64,000 bases of DNA from NCBI GenBank assembly GCA_947499635.1, contig CANMPD010000001.1, positions 496,001-560,000 on the forward strand, read 5' to 3'. The notes under the pieces were generated by a model, which saw only the letters and a list, made by a program, of their open reading frames with translations, did not search any database and was not told the DNA's origin. Numbering within the stretch: position 1 is the first letter of the stretch; each line of letters opens with the position of its first letter. Shown one piece after another: positions 8,853 through 19,231 of the stretch. The DNA comes from an uncultured Paracoccaceae bacterium. Its GTDB lineage: Bacteria; Pseudomonadota; Alphaproteobacteria; Rhodobacterales; Rhodobacteraceae. Both the position numbers and the translations under genes were made by a program.

Positions 8853-9436
8853 TGACCGAAGATGAAATCGCGCACCTGTTGTACTTGCTTGTATTGCTAG
8901 GTGTAGTTGGATCATGGTTTGTTGTCGGCTTGCGCAAAAATTTGAATAAGACCCTGCAACAAATCGCGATCTGGGTCTTTATTTTCATTGGCGCCGTAGC
9001 TGTATACGGGTTGTCGGATAACATTCGTGATATTGTTGCTCCTCGCGCGGTTACGATCGAAGGCACAGGGCGTGTAACAATTTCTCGTGCCTTAGATGGC
9101 CATTTTCATATCCCGATCACTGTAAATGACGTCGCAATTGACACCATAATAGATACAGGTGCCAGTGCTTTGGTTCTGAGCTTAGAAGATGCGCACAAGC
9201 TGGACATTCAAACAGAGACCTTGGAGTTTACCGGTCGTGCGCAGACAGCCAATGGCATTGTTGAAACCGCGCGTTTTTCTCTGGACAAGGTCACACTGGG
9301 CGGGGTTACGGACACCCATATTCCAGCCGTTATAAATACTGGCGCGCAGGAAAAAACCCTCTTGGGGATGAGTTACCTAAGGCTTTGGAACTCTCTAGAA
9401 ATCCGAGATGATACATTAATTCTCACACGTGAATAA
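8852..9436 (+). CDS. Membrane-anchored retropepsin-like aspartic protease (clan AA, TIGR02281 type)
   Basis: The 194-residue protein has two N-terminal hydrophobic stretches (about 6-25 and 33-52) followed by a retropepsin-fold domain with catalytic motif IDTGAS near residue 102. It ends with the conserved LLGMSYLRLWNSLEI block of this single-domain family, which must dimerise to form an active site. GTG at 8852 overlaps the preceding TAG by one base with AAGGCGG upstream, so it is preferred over ATG at 8810, inside the ABC-F gene. The substrate of this alphaproteobacterial family is unknown. Confidence 0.85.
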   Translation: MTEDEIAHLLYLLVLLGVVGSWFVVGLRKNLNKTLQQIAIWVFIFIGAVAVYGLSDNIRDIVAPRAVTIEGTGRVTISRALDGHFHIPITVNDVAIDTIIDTGASALVLSLEDAHKLDIQTETLEFTGRAQTANGIVETARFSLDKVTLGGVTDTHIPAVINTGAQEKTLLGMSYLRLWNSLEIRDDTLILTRE

Positions 9437-9650
9437 TAGTACATGCAGGAACAAGTCTGCCCTGCAAAGGCGATCTTTGGTCATAATGTCTCTGGTATTT
9501 CCTCGGTTCAAACATCTGCAAAACCGTGCGCGCGCAGTTGCTGTTGGGTGAATGCCGTGGCACTTCTGGTCCCGTCAGCGCGTATAGGGAAAGCAAGCAA
9601 ACCCAAGATGATACATCTGCGATCAGAAATGCGGCTGGTGTAATCCTTGC

Positions 9651-10115
9651 CTATCCTCCACTTTCGGCTTTTTTCTCCCAACGACCGCTTTCTTCAGACC
9701 AATACTGCGCCATGCAGCCAGCTGTCGTCAGATCGCGCCATTGGTTGCGCGCCTGATCAACTGCTTCTGGATCCGTGCCATCAAATAACACGCACGCACG
9801 CGAGACTGTTTCGACATCTTTTGCATCAAGTCTCGCGCCATCAACCGCCATCACGCAATCGATATTTGCGTCGATAGGGGCAACCTCACTTAACAAGATC
9901 GGCTGCATGGCATCATGCGCCCCGCCACATAATCCGTGCGGCAAAAACCCGCTGTCGGATCCAAGCCATAGACGCTCGTCAAGCCAGGCCATCCGCTCTC
10001 TGGTCTGGCCACGGACAAGAATGCGCCACCCTGCCCCACGCGCCTTCTCTAACAAAACAGGTAGAGTGTCTTGCAGTGACTGACGCGTCAAATGATAGAA
10101 ATAGACTGCCCCCAC
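9651..10115 (-). CDS. holC: DNA polymerase III chi subunit
   Basis: The 154-residue protein matches HolC: start GAVYFYHLTRQSLQDTLP, then a central LVRGQTRERMAWLDERLW segment. It is a clamp-loader accessory that links the polymerase to SSB. It lies 6 bp downstream of pepA on the same strand; pepA-holC is a common arrangement in Rhodobacteraceae and in enterics. About 215 bp to the convergent protease gene (9437-9650) hold no convincing gene. Confidence 0.9.
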   Translation of the reverse strand: MGAVYFYHLTRQSLQDTLPVLLEKARGAGWRILVRGQTRERMAWLDERLWLGSDSGFLPHGLCGGAHDAMQPILLSEVAPIDANIDCVMAVDGARLDAKDVETVSRACVLFDGTDPEAVDQARNQWRDLTTAGCMAQYWSEESGRWEKKAESGG

Positions 10116-10121
10116 TGATGT

Positions 10122-11627
10122 TTACTCAGCCTCAGCTTTAGGCGCGGCCTCGACAACGGTCTCATACTTATCTTGAACAAGACGAGAGAGTGCGGCAACG
10201 CCCCAACCCGTCGCACCTTTTGGCGCATAAGACGTTGCGGATTTAACAGACGCAACACCGGCAATATCCAAGTGGATCCATGGCATACCATCTTTGATGA
10301 AACGTTGTAAGAATTGCGCGGCGGTGATCGAGCCGGCCGGACGCCCTCCAACGTTTTTCATATCAGCAATTCGCGATTTCAATTGATCGTCGTAGGCTTG
10401 GCCCAATGGCATGCGCCATGCGCCTTCGTCCTCGGCATTTGCAGCCTTGAGAAACGCGTTACAGAATGCATCATCATTTGAAAACACACCTGCATTTTCA
10501 TGTCCAAGACCAATAATAATCGCTCCGGTGAGGGTCGCAAGATCGATGACACCCGCAGGTTCGAAACGTTCTTGTGCGTACCACAGAACATCACACAACA
10601 CCAAACGTCCTTCAGCATCAGTATTGATAACCTCAACCGTATCGCCCTTCATCGATTTCACAACATCACCCGGGCGTGTGGCTGTGCTTGACGGCATGTT
10701 TTCGACAAGGCCAACAAGACCAACAACATTTGCCTTGGCTTTGCGTGTGGCAAGTGCACGCATGGTGCCCGCAACAACGCCAGCACCGCCCATGTCCATC
10801 GTCATGTCTTCCATTCCGCCGGCAGGTTTAAGTGAAATACCGCCAGTATCAAAGACAACACCTTTGCCCACCAAAGCAAGCGGGGCAACACCCTCTTCGC
10901 CGCCCTTCCACTGCATCACAACCACCTTGGATGGGCTGGCAGAACCTTGACCGACGCAAAGCAAAGTCCGCATGCCCAGCTCTTCAAGCGCGGCTTCCTC
11001 CAGCACCTCGACCTCAAGCCCCAAGGCTTTCATTTCGTCCAACCGATCCGCGAATTCAGTTGTCGTCAGGATATTGGCAGGTTCATTCACCAAATCACGG
11101 GTCATATGCACCCCTTCGGCGACAGCTAAACCTGCAGTGGCATCTGCCTCAGCCTCTTCAGGTTTGTTATGGGCAATTGTGATTTCCCCCTGCGCATCAG
11201 CTGTCTCCGCAGTCTTATGCGTGTCAAACGCATAGCTGCGCAGCGCGAGCCCCAAGGCAAATTCTGCAACTTTTGACATGTTTTCCGCGACCATGGTCAC
11301 AGGCTTTTGGCCCACAGCAGCTGCAAGCGCCGCGCCCGCTTTCCGTGCCTCAATCGGTGAAACACGGCGCGGTAAAACAACCACGTGCAATGCCTCAACC
11401 AGCAGGCCAGTTGGCCACGCCAGTGTAATCACTTGACCAGATTTCACCTTGGCGAAACTGTCGTCTTCGACAAATCGCTTCAACGCGCCTTTGGTCAAAC
11501 GGTTCAACGTCCGCCCTGACTGCCCCAACACCCCTTCAGGTGTGACGCAAACAGCAAGCTGCCCGGTGACCTCGTCCAGCGAGAGGCTATCAGTTGCGAT
11601 AAAACGAATTGAGGACAATGCGGGCAT
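10122..11627 (-). CDS. pepA: Leucyl aminopeptidase (M17)
   Basis: The 501-residue cytosolic metallopeptidase removes N-terminal residues from peptides. The C-terminal catalytic domain shows the M17 signature NTDAEGRL and metal-binding segments GKGVVFDTGG and DMGGAG. ATG at 11627 is preferred over 11654 because AGGAG lies 7 nt upstream. It is co-directional with holC and divergent from the lptG operon across 285 bp. Confidence 0.96.
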   Translation of the reverse strand: MPALSSIRFIATDSLSLDEVTGQLAVCVTPEGVLGQSGRTLNRLTKGALKRFVEDDSFAKVKSGQVITLAWPTGLLVEALHVVVLPRRVSPIEARKAGAALAAAVGQKPVTMVAENMSKVAEFALGLALRSYAFDTHKTAETADAQGEITIAHNKPEEAEADATAGLAVAEGVHMTRDLVNEPANILTTTEFADRLDEMKALGLEVEVLEEAALEELGMRTLLCVGQGSASPSKVVVMQWKGGEEGVAPLALVGKGVVFDTGGISLKPAGGMEDMTMDMGGAGVVAGTMRALATRKAKANVVGLVGLVENMPSSTATRPGDVVKSMKGDTVEVINTDAEGRLVLCDVLWYAQERFEPAGVIDLATLTGAIIIGLGHENAGVFSNDDAFCNAFLKAANAEDEGAWRMPLGQAYDDQLKSRIADMKNVGGRPAGSITAAQFLQRFIKDGMPWIHLDIAGVASVKSATSYAPKGATGWGVAALSRLVQDKYETVVEAAPKAEAE

Positions 11628-11912
11628 GAAGTTGCTCCTGTTTACACCATACAAATGGCAATTAAATCTGACATAATCACTCGTCAGCGCGACAAGTGAT
11701 ATTGTATTTACAAAGACCTAGCGCCTGTAGGGCGTGAATTCCAGTGCTTTACCGCCTCAGCATTTATGTTGGCGCAATTTTACGCGAAGATTAAAAATGA
11801 GCCACAAAGGGAGTTTTCCCTGATAGAGAATTCTATTAAACGTCACGGTAGCTTTAAAAAGACCGCATTGTTAGGGGATATAAGGTGACAGGCACGATTA
11901 TTAGGCTTCGAA

Positions 11913-13019
11913 ATGACGCTTGATCTTTATTACGCACGCCGGTTCCTCCAATGGTTCGTCATTATCAGTGGCATGCTCATGACGCTGGTCATTTTGATCG
12001 ATCTTTCCGAACATCTGCGCCGCTTTAGCGGGGATGACATTCGCTTTGGCCGACTGCTCGCACTCACGCTGTTGAATGCGCCGGCTACGTTCGACGAATT
12101 TTTACCATTGATTATGATCCTGACAACGATTGTATTGTTTGTCGGCCTTGCACGCAGCAGCGAATTGGTGGTGACGCGTGCCGTTGGTCGATCGGGTATG
12201 CGCGCCCTGCTTCCCCCTGTCGTCGTGACACTCATTATTGGTGCCCTTGCAGTATCCACATTAAATCCGATTGTCGCGGCAACGACCAATAAGTATAAAA
12301 CGTTATCCGAAACCTACCGACAATCCAGTGGTACGGCGACAGTTTCACTGGGCCGTGAAGGTCTATGGTTACGCCAAGGCGGTGCGACAGGACCATCCGT
12401 CATTCATGCTGCAAACTATCGCAGTGACTCAGATCTTATCAATCTCTTTGATGTCACCATTTTGACCTATACTCAGGATGGCGCACCCATTCGCCGCACA
12501 GCAGCAGACGAAGCAAAGCTTGATGGAAATGAATGGGTTTTGCGCAATGCAAAAGTTTGGCCGCTATCTCCAGGAATAAACCCTGAGCGCAGTTCGATGC
12601 GTTATAATGAGCTGCGCTTAGCAACAACGCTTACAGATGCGCAAATTCGCGAGTCTCTCGACTCATCTGAGGGGATTTCAATCTACGAATTACCCAAAAC
12701 TGTATCTGCCCTCGAACAAGCCGGATTTTCAACAACCCGATTTCGGGTGTGGTTTCAAGGTGAACTGGCCCGCCCCCTATTCCTTGTCGCGATGGTTCTT
12801 GTCGGCGCGTCTTTCACCATGCGCCACGTCCGCATGGGCGGAACTGGCTTTGCAGTATTAGCGTCGATCATACTTGGATTTGTTCTGTACTTTATGAATA
12901 ATTTCGCTCAAATCTTAGGAGAGAACGGACAAATACCTGTTGCCTTAGCTGCTTGGGCACCACCGGTTGCATCTATATTTTTGACCATGGGCTTGCTGTT
13001 GCATGCCGAAGACGGGTAA
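11913..13019 (+). CDS. lptG: LPS export ABC transporter permease LptG
   Basis: The 368-residue inner-membrane permease of the LptB2FG complex extracts LPS and drives it to the LptC/A bridge. Three N-terminal and three C-terminal hydrophobic segments flank a periplasmic beta-jellyroll region. The start MTLDLYYARRFLQWFV and the end AQILGENGQIPVALAAWAPP are LptG-like rather than LptF-like. In relatives lptF lies immediately upstream; here the 285 bp between pepA and lptG hold no coding remnant, so LptF must be encoded elsewhere. LptG overlaps or nearly abuts lptD. Confidence 0.93.
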   Translation: MTLDLYYARRFLQWFVIISGMLMTLVILIDLSEHLRRFSGDDIRFGRLLALTLLNAPATFDEFLPLIMILTTIVLFVGLARSSELVVTRAVGRSGMRALLPPVVVTLIIGALAVSTLNPIVAATTNKYKTLSETYRQSSGTATVSLGREGLWLRQGGATGPSVIHAANYRSDSDLINLFDVTILTYTQDGAPIRRTAADEAKLDGNEWVLRNAKVWPLSPGINPERSSMRYNELRLATTLTDAQIRESLDSSEGISIYELPKTVSALEQAGFSTTRFRVWFQGELARPLFLVAMVLVGASFTMRHVRMGGTGFAVLASIILGFVLYFMNNFAQILGENGQIPVALAAWAPPVASIFLTMGLLLHAEDG

Positions 13020-13029
13020 CCGCGCGATT

Positions 13030-15249
13030 ATGAGCCTCTGCAGACATCAAAGACCACGCCCCTATCGCAAACTGACAGCCGTTGCTTTTGCATCCAGTGT
13101 TGTTACATCGATGGTCGTCATCCCAGCATTTTCACCCTTTTATTCTGCGCACGCCCAGTCCACGCAAGACGCAGGCACACAAATCCCCGTTGCATTGGTC
13201 GCTGACCAGATATTGATAACGCCTGAACGCACTCTTATCGCGCAAGGGAATGTGGAAGCTTTTCGCGGACAAACCAAACTGCAAGCGGAACGCATCAGCT
13301 TTGATCCTGAAACTGGCGAATTAGATATAACGGGGCCGATCAGGATAGACGAAAGCGGGGATGTTACAATTCTTGCCGACGCAGCAGAGTTAGACCGTGA
13401 TTTACAAAATGGCCTTCTGCGCGGAGCTAAGCTCGTTTTTCAAGAACAAGTTCAACTGAGCGCCCTTCAAATAACCCGTGCACAAGGGCGTTATACACAG
13501 CTCTATAAAACATCTGTGACCTCATGCGATATCTGCGATGATGGACGCCCCCCCTTGTGGCAGATCCGCGCGGAGCGGGTGACACATGATCAACAAGAAC
13601 GTCAGTTATACTTTGAAAATGCTCATATCTTGGTGCGGGATGTACCTGTATTTTATCTCCCCGCTCTTCGTATTCCAGACCCGACACTAGATCGCGCGAC
13701 AGGGTTTCTGACCCCTTCATTGCTTTCTACTTCAGATCTCGGGACCGGTATTAAACTCCCTTATTTTATCAAGATTGGGGATCACAAGGACCTGACCGTT
13801 ACACCGCATTTGTCCACAGAAACTCGGTCGATTGGGTTCAGATATCGACAGGCGTTTCGCAATGGTGATATCGAAATCAATACCGCAATCAGCCGTGACG
13901 AAATTCTACCCGGTGAAGATCGTGGCTATTTCTTCGCCGAAGGACAGTTCGATCTAAAGCGTGGCTATGTACTGAGCTTTGACATTCAAAGCGTCTCGGA
14001 TGATGCTTATCTGGCGGATTATGATATCTCAGATGCCGACCGGTTAAGCTCTAGCATCTCTCTTTCTAAAGTGAAGCGGGATAAACTTTTACGGGCAAGC
14101 TTTACGACCTACAAAACACTTCGCAGCAGCGAAGACCAAGACACGGTTCCCACCAATGTCGTGGCAGGAACATATGAAAAACGACTATTCCCAACGCGAT
14201 TGGGTGGAGAGTTTCAACTCGGCTTGGATCTTTTGAGCTTTAACCGTACATCAACCGTTGCTGGCACCGAGACCGACAGTAATGGGCGCGATGTTACCAG
14301 GCTCTCAGTGGATGCAAGCTGGCAGCGCAATTGGTCACTTCCCTTAGGCGTGCAAGCCAACTGGATCACCGCATTAGGTGTTGACAGTGTTGCACTTGGT
14401 GACGACGATTTTTTCGAAAATGATGCCATTCAAGTGACCCCAGCCACAGCGGTTACATTCAGGCTTCCTCTTGCGCGCACATCTGCGCGCGGGGCGAAAC
14501 AAGTTTTAGAACCGATCGCACAACTTGGTTGGTCTAATGTTTCAGGAGACGACATTCCGAATGAAACAAGCAATATATCAGAGTTTGACCAAGGGAATTT
14601 ACTATCCCTATCCCGCTTCCCCGAAGACGATGCGCGAAATGACGGCACGCGGTTTGTGTACGGTTTAAATTGGTCTCATTTTGACCCCAAAGGCTGGGAA
14701 ACCTCTGCATCTGTAGGGCAAATTTTCAGAAGCGACGCGCTGTCAGATTTCACTCAATCGTCAGGGCTGGACGGCAACAGTTCGGATTTACTGCTTGCCG
14801 GCCAACTTAGAACACAAGACGACCTAACCCTGACCGCGCGCGGTTTGCTGGACACGGACTTATCGATTACGAAGGCCGAATTCCGCGGAGACTGGCAAAA
14901 CGATAAAATAGATCTCGCCGGTAGCTATATCTGGCTTGAAGCCGATGAGGACGAAGATCGTGACGACGATACATCGGAACTTTGGCTGGATGGCAACTAT
15001 AAGATAAACAGTTCTTGGAAAACACTGGCGAATGTTCGCTATGATATCGACGGGAACCGTGCAACGCGTGCAGGGCTTGGTGTAAGCTACAGCAACGAAT
15101 GCGTCACGCTTAGCTTGTCCTTTAGACGTAGCTTTACCTCAACAACAAGTGTTGAGCCTCAGACTGATTTAGGCTTTACACTTTCTCTCAACGGGTTTTC
15201 GGTGAAATCCGGAAACACTTCCCAAAGGCGATCATGCAGTACAACCTAA
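13030..15249 (+). CDS. lptD: LPS assembly outer-membrane protein LptD
   Basis: The protein has about 739 residues: a signal peptide ending SAHAQ, an N-terminal OstA/LptA-like beta-jellyroll (about 60-170; LIAQGNVEAFRGQTKLQAERI), then a long outer-membrane beta-barrel. With LptE it inserts LPS into the outer leaflet. The start is uncertain: ATG at 13030 gives a good signal peptide, while ATG at 13003 overlaps lptG by 17 bp. Cysteines in the TSCDICDDG segment and SNECVTLSLSF near the C-terminus are candidates for the LptD disulfides. It overlaps surA by 16 bp. Confidence 0.93.
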   Translation: MSLCRHQRPRPYRKLTAVAFASSVVTSMVVIPAFSPFYSAHAQSTQDAGTQIPVALVADQILITPERTLIAQGNVEAFRGQTKLQAERISFDPETGELDITGPIRIDESGDVTILADAAELDRDLQNGLLRGAKLVFQEQVQLSALQITRAQGRYTQLYKTSVTSCDICDDGRPPLWQIRAERVTHDQQERQLYFENAHILVRDVPVFYLPALRIPDPTLDRATGFLTPSLLSTSDLGTGIKLPYFIKIGDHKDLTVTPHLSTETRSIGFRYRQAFRNGDIEINTAISRDEILPGEDRGYFFAEGQFDLKRGYVLSFDIQSVSDDAYLADYDISDADRLSSSISLSKVKRDKLLRASFTTYKTLRSSEDQDTVPTNVVAGTYEKRLFPTRLGGEFQLGLDLLSFNRTSTVAGTETDSNGRDVTRLSVDASWQRNWSLPLGVQANWITALGVDSVALGDDDFFENDAIQVTPATAVTFRLPLARTSARGAKQVLEPIAQLGWSNVSGDDIPNETSNISEFDQGNLLSLSRFPEDDARNDGTRFVYGLNWSHFDPKGWETSASVGQIFRSDALSDFTQSSGLDGNSSDLLLAGQLRTQDDLTLTARGLLDTDLSITKAEFRGDWQNDKIDLAGSYIWLEADEDEDRDDDTSELWLDGNYKINSSWKTLANVRYDIDGNRATRAGLGVSYSNECVTLSLSFRRSFTSTTSVEPQTDLGFTLSLNGFSVKSGNTSQRRSCSTT

Positions 15250-16529
15250 GCTTCACTCAAAAGTCTGTGCCATTGCATATGTGGTTCAAAAAAGCTGTAA
15301 GCACGCGCTTTAAAGCCTGCGCTTTAGCGACTGCTTTTTTGGCTATGCCACTTTCTGCGATCCCAGAGCAGTCTTATGCGCAGAACCTATTTGCACCAAT
15401 CATTCGCATTAATGGGGATGTGGTCACTCAGTTTGAATTGGATCAGCGCGCACAGTTTTTCACGTTAATCGGAAGCCCCGGAGACCCAGTCCAGATGGCC
15501 CGTGAGGAGCTCATCAACGACGCACTCAAACGCCAAGCCCTGTCCGAAGTTGGATTGGTCGTCCCCGAACAGGCGATCACTGACGGTATGATACAGCTCG
15601 CTGGGCAAGTCAACTTGGAACTGGATGACTTTGTTTCCCAAATGAAACAAGCCGGTGTCGACGTGCAAACAATCCGTGACTACACCGCGATCAATATCGG
15701 CTGGCGTGACTATATTCGTGGTCGTTTCCTCGCGCAGGCGCGCCCCAGCGAGGCCGAAATACAGCGCGCAATGGGCGGTGGCGGTGCGGGTGGTGTAGAG
15801 GTTCTCATCTCGGAAATTTTCATCCCCATCACGCCTGAAACCGCCGCTCAGGTTGAAGAGGTCGCATTACAGATATCAGAAATTCGTAACGTGAACACAT
15901 TTGGGATTGCGGCTGGGCAGTTCTCTCAATCAGAAAGCCGAACCAATGGCGGCAAATTGCCTTGGATGTCCATCACGCGGCTTCCTCCGGCATTACAAGA
16001 AATTGTACTTGAACTTGACCCCGGTGAGGTTACCCCGCCGATGGCCTTACAGGGGGCAGTTGCCTTATTCCAGATGCGAGGCCTACGCGAAGCTGTAGGG
16101 CGGCAGCCAACCTATTCTGCAATAGAATACGTAAGCTATTTTGTTCCCGGCGGACGTAGCCCTGAAGCTCTCGCCCAAGCTCAGACAATTCGCAACAAGG
16201 TCGATACCTGCGACGATTTTTATGGAATTGCAAAAGAACAAGATGCAAGCGTTCTCGAGCGGGTGACGCTGCCGCCTTCTGAAATTTCCCGTGATATCGC
16301 CCTTGAGTTGGCAAAATTAGACGAAAATGAAACCTCGTCGACGCTTACGCGAAACCAAGGTGAAACGCTGATGGTGCTCATGCTGTGTGGGCGGACGGCT
16401 ACGACGAACGCTGATGATGCAGATGCACGTACCCGCGTTTCAAACGCGCTCACACAACAGCGCCTGTCGTCTCTGTCCGCAAGCTTCATAGAGCAACTGC
16501 GTGCAAACGCACGGATCAATCAGGAATGA
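15234..16529 (+). CDS. surA: SurA-like periplasmic chaperone / peptidyl-prolyl isomerase
   Basis: The protein has 431 residues from ATG at 15234 (AAAGGCG upstream) or 416 from ATG at 15279. A signal peptide ending in SYAQN is followed by the SurA N-terminal domain (RINGDVVTQFELDQRAQF) and a parvulin-type rotamase domain (about 185-285) with the N-G-G-x-L-P-W core. It assists folding of outer-membrane proteins, LptD included, which explains its place between lptD and pdxA. The stop overlaps pdxA start (ATGA). Confidence 0.92.
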   Translation: MQYNLSFTQKSVPLHMWFKKAVSTRFKACALATAFLAMPLSAIPEQSYAQNLFAPIIRINGDVVTQFELDQRAQFFTLIGSPGDPVQMAREELINDALKRQALSEVGLVVPEQAITDGMIQLAGQVNLELDDFVSQMKQAGVDVQTIRDYTAINIGWRDYIRGRFLAQARPSEAEIQRAMGGGGAGGVEVLISEIFIPITPETAAQVEEVALQISEIRNVNTFGIAAGQFSQSESRTNGGKLPWMSITRLPPALQEIVLELDPGEVTPPMALQGAVALFQMRGLREAVGRQPTYSAIEYVSYFVPGGRSPEALAQAQTIRNKVDTCDDFYGIAKEQDASVLERVTLPPSEISRDIALELAKLDENETSSTLTRNQGETLMVLMLCGRTATTNADDADARTRVSNALTQQRLSSLSASFIEQLRANARINQE

Positions 16530-17503
16530 CTGACAAAAGGGTCATCGCACTTTCTTGCGGTGAGCCCGCAGGTATTGGCCCTGAAATCGCCGTAAAGGCG
16601 TGGCATCAATTGCGTGACCAAGTTCCATTTGTTTGGATTGGTGATCCGCGCTTTGTTCAACCACTCGTTGGTGAAAAGATGCGTATTGTCACGTCTCCAC
16701 AAGAGGCTAGCGATATTGCAGCGACCGCTTTTCCCGTGTTGCCTGTCACCTTTGAAGGAAACACCACACTTGGTGCCGCAGATCCGAAAAATGCATCTGG
16801 TGTTATATCGGCGATCGAAACTGGTGTGGAAATTGTTCGATCAGGACAAGCCTCGGCACTGTGCACTGCACCGATTCATAAAAAAGCATTGATCGATGGC
16901 GCAGGGTTTTCCTACCCTGGGCATACAGAATTCCTTGCTGATCTTGCGGGTCGTGATCGTGTTGTAATGATGCTTGCGTCTCAACAGTTGCGGGTCGTAC
17001 CAGCAACCATTCATATCGCTTTGAAAGACGTGCCCACTGTCTTGACACCAGAATTGCTGCGCGAAGTCATCACGCTGACTCATCAGGGGCTTGGTACACA
17101 ATTTGGCATAAAATCACCTCGTCTCGCAATTGCGGGCCTTAATCCTCATGCTGGTGAAGGTGGTGCAATGGGTGACGAGGAATTGAATTGGATCCGTGAA
17201 TTGGTTTGCGTGATGTCAGACGAAGGCTTTAATCTTACGGGACCTCACCCGGCGGATACGATGTTTCATGCCGCAGCACGTACACGATATGACGCAGCAA
17301 TCGCTATGTATCACGATCAGGCACTAATTCCGATCAAGACCTTAGACTTTGACAAAGGCGTCAACGTCACCTTGGGCTTACCGTTCATCAGAACATCACC
17401 TGATCACGGCACTGCGTTTGATATCGCGGGCCAAGACGTTGCGAATCCGTCCAGTTTGATCGAAGCACTCAAGCTTGCACAGCAGATGGCCGACCCAAGC
17501 TAA
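16526..17503 (+). CDS. pdxA: 4-hydroxythreonine-4-phosphate dehydrogenase
   Basis: The 325-residue enzyme of pyridoxal-5'-phosphate biosynthesis oxidises 4-phosphohydroxythreonine with NAD(P). Family features are the start ALSCGEPAGIGPEIAVKAW, metal-binding histidines in YPGHTEFL and MYHDQALIP, and the end motif RTSPDHGTAFDIAG. It overlaps surA by 4 bp (ATGA). In many proteobacteria rsmA follows; here the operon ends with a hairpin and convergent proS. Confidence 0.96.
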   Translation: MTDKRVIALSCGEPAGIGPEIAVKAWHQLRDQVPFVWIGDPRFVQPLVGEKMRIVTSPQEASDIAATAFPVLPVTFEGNTTLGAADPKNASGVISAIETGVEIVRSGQASALCTAPIHKKALIDGAGFSYPGHTEFLADLAGRDRVVMMLASQQLRVVPATIHIALKDVPTVLTPELLREVITLTHQGLGTQFGIKSPRLAIAGLNPHAGEGGAMGDEELNWIRELVCVMSDEGFNLTGPHPADTMFHAAARTRYDAAIAMYHDQALIPIKTLDFDKGVNVTLGLPFIRTSPDHGTAFDIAGQDVANPSSLIEALKLAQQMADPS

Positions 17504-17521
17504 AGCGTTACAAAACTCTTT

Positions 17522-17559
17522 CTCGATGCCTTTGAGCCTCGTAATCCAAAGGCATCGAG
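17522..17559. terminator. Hairpin between convergent pdxA and proS
   Basis: A perfect 13-bp stem pairs CTCGATGCCTTTG (17522-17534) with CAAAGGCATCGAG (17547-17559) around a 12-nt loop. Read on the minus strand it is followed by AAAGAGTTTTG, so it best serves proS, and it may act in both directions. Confidence 0.7.
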
Positions 17560-17595
17560 TGTAAGAGCAACCACGAGTAACTCTCTGAAAGCGAA

Positions 17596-18948
17596 TTAGA
17601 ATCCCTGTGGTGTTCGGTAATCCGCATAAATTTCGACAATTTTGGCAACCGCCGCCTCAGGAGACAGTTCTTCACTTTCACCGCTGCGGCGAGAGGTCAG
17701 TTCAACCACTCCGTTTTTCAACCCGCGAGGACCAACCGTGATCCGCCAAGGCAGGCCAATCAGATCCATGGTGGCAAACTTCCCACCTGCCCGCTCTTTA
17801 CGATCATCATAAAGCGGGTCTAATCCAGCTGAGACCAGCGCTTTGTACAACGCCTCACATGCTGCATCAGCCGCGTCATCCCCCTGTTTCAAATTCACGA
17901 TACCACAATGGAACGGCGTCACACCTTCGGGCCAGATAGTGCCCTTGTCGTCATGGCTCGCTTCGATAATCGCACCCAACAAACGCGACACACCAATGCC
18001 ATGGCTGCCCATATGCACGGGGACTTCCCCCTCGCTGGTTTGGACTTTTGCGTTCATGGATTCAGAGTATTTGGTTCCAAAGTAGAAAATTTGCCCCACT
18101 TCGATCCCACGCGCCACACGCCGACGCTCTTCTGGGATTTCGTTAAACAGTGCCTCGTCGTGTGTCTCATCCGTGCGCGCATATTTCGAGGTGAATTCCT
18201 CCAAAACGCTCTGGCATTGTGTGACATCATCATAATCGATCTCACGGTCGCCAAAAGTCAGATCGGTGACAGCGCTGTCATAAAACACCTCGGATTCGCC
18301 GGTTTCCGCCAACACCAAGAATTCATGCGTATAATCCCCACCAATCGGTCCGCCATCCGCACGCATCGGGATCGCCTGCAGGCCCATCCGTTCATAAGTA
18401 CGTAAGTAGCTGACAAGATGGCGATTATAGGCGTGCAGCGCATCCTCTTTTGTAAGGTCGAAATTGTAGCCGTCTTTCATGTAGAATTCACGACCGCGCA
18501 TGACGCCAAAACGTGGGCGCACTTCGTCACGGAATTTCCACTGTACCTGATACAATGTCAGCGGCAGATCCTTGTAGGAATTCACATGTGCGCGGAACAC
18601 ATCAGTGATCATTTCCTCATTGGTGGGGCCAAACAGCATATCGCGGTCATGACGATCCGTAATACGTAGCATTTCTTGGCCATAGTCATCATAGCGACCA
18701 GATTCACGCCACAGGTCCGCAGGCTGCATTGTTGACATCAACATTGGCACATGACCTGCACGCATTTGTTCTTCGTGAACAATGCCTTCGATTTTTTTCA
18801 AAACCTTAAATCCCAACGGCAACCACGAATAGATCCCCGCAGCTGATTGCTTGATCATGCCTGCACGCAACATATAGCGATGGCTGACGATCTGGGCCTC
18901 GGAAGGAGTTTCTTTTAAAACCGGCAGGAAATAGCGGGACAGGCGCAT
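17596..18948 (-). CDS. proS: Prolyl-tRNA synthetase, short alphaproteobacterial form
   Basis: The 450-residue class II synthetase charges tRNA-Pro. It starts [15 protein letters not shown] and contains motif 1/2 segments ([34 protein letters not shown]), motif 3 ([13 protein letters not shown]) and an anticodon-binding domain at the C-terminus. The length of about 450 residues, with no large insertion between motifs 2 and 3, is the editing-domain-less form common in alphaproteobacteria. It is divergent from perM across 283 bp without another gene. Confidence 0.97.
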   Translation of the reverse strand: MRLSRYFLPVLKETPSEAQIVSHRYMLRAGMIKQSAAGIYSWLPLGFKVLKKIEGIVHEEQMRAGHVPMLMSTMQPADLWRESGRYDDYGQEMLRITDRHDRDMLFGPTNEEMITDVFRAHVNSYKDLPLTLYQVQWKFRDEVRPRFGVMRGREFYMKDGYNFDLTKEDALHAYNRHLVSYLRTYERMGLQAIPMRADGGPIGGDYTHEFLVLAETGESEVFYDSAVTDLTFGDREIDYDDVTQCQSVLEEFTSKYARTDETHDEALFNEIPEERRRVARGIEVGQIFYFGTKYSESMNAKVQTSEGEVPVHMGSHGIGVSRLLGAIIEASHDDKGTIWPEGVTPFHCGIVNLKQGDDAADAACEALYKALVSAGLDPLYDDRKERAGGKFATMDLIGLPWRITVGPRGLKNGVVELTSRRSGESEELSPEAAVAKIVEIYADYRTPQGF

Positions 18949-19231
18949 AAGGGCTCTCTCGGGTGTTTGGGAATATATACTGTTATCGGTTTACGAGGTG
19001 CCACGCCTACAGACAAGTGCTTGCGCACACGACGGCCATTTTGACTGGATAATGGAACCTCAAATATTAAGATCCACACATGACATACGTGCGTGTAATC
19101 TACGGGATTACATTCTTCGGTAATAAGATGGTTGTACGGATCTGACCCTCGCCCCATATTGCGTCTAATAATAGAATAGCCGATCCGACACCTCCACCCA
19201 GCTTAAGCCCCCCTATCAAACAGGAGCATTC

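Noticed and set aside
9443-9643. 66-codon plus-strand ORF between the retropepsin and holC
   Set aside because: Composition is unlike a protein, there is no SD, and it lies between convergent genes.
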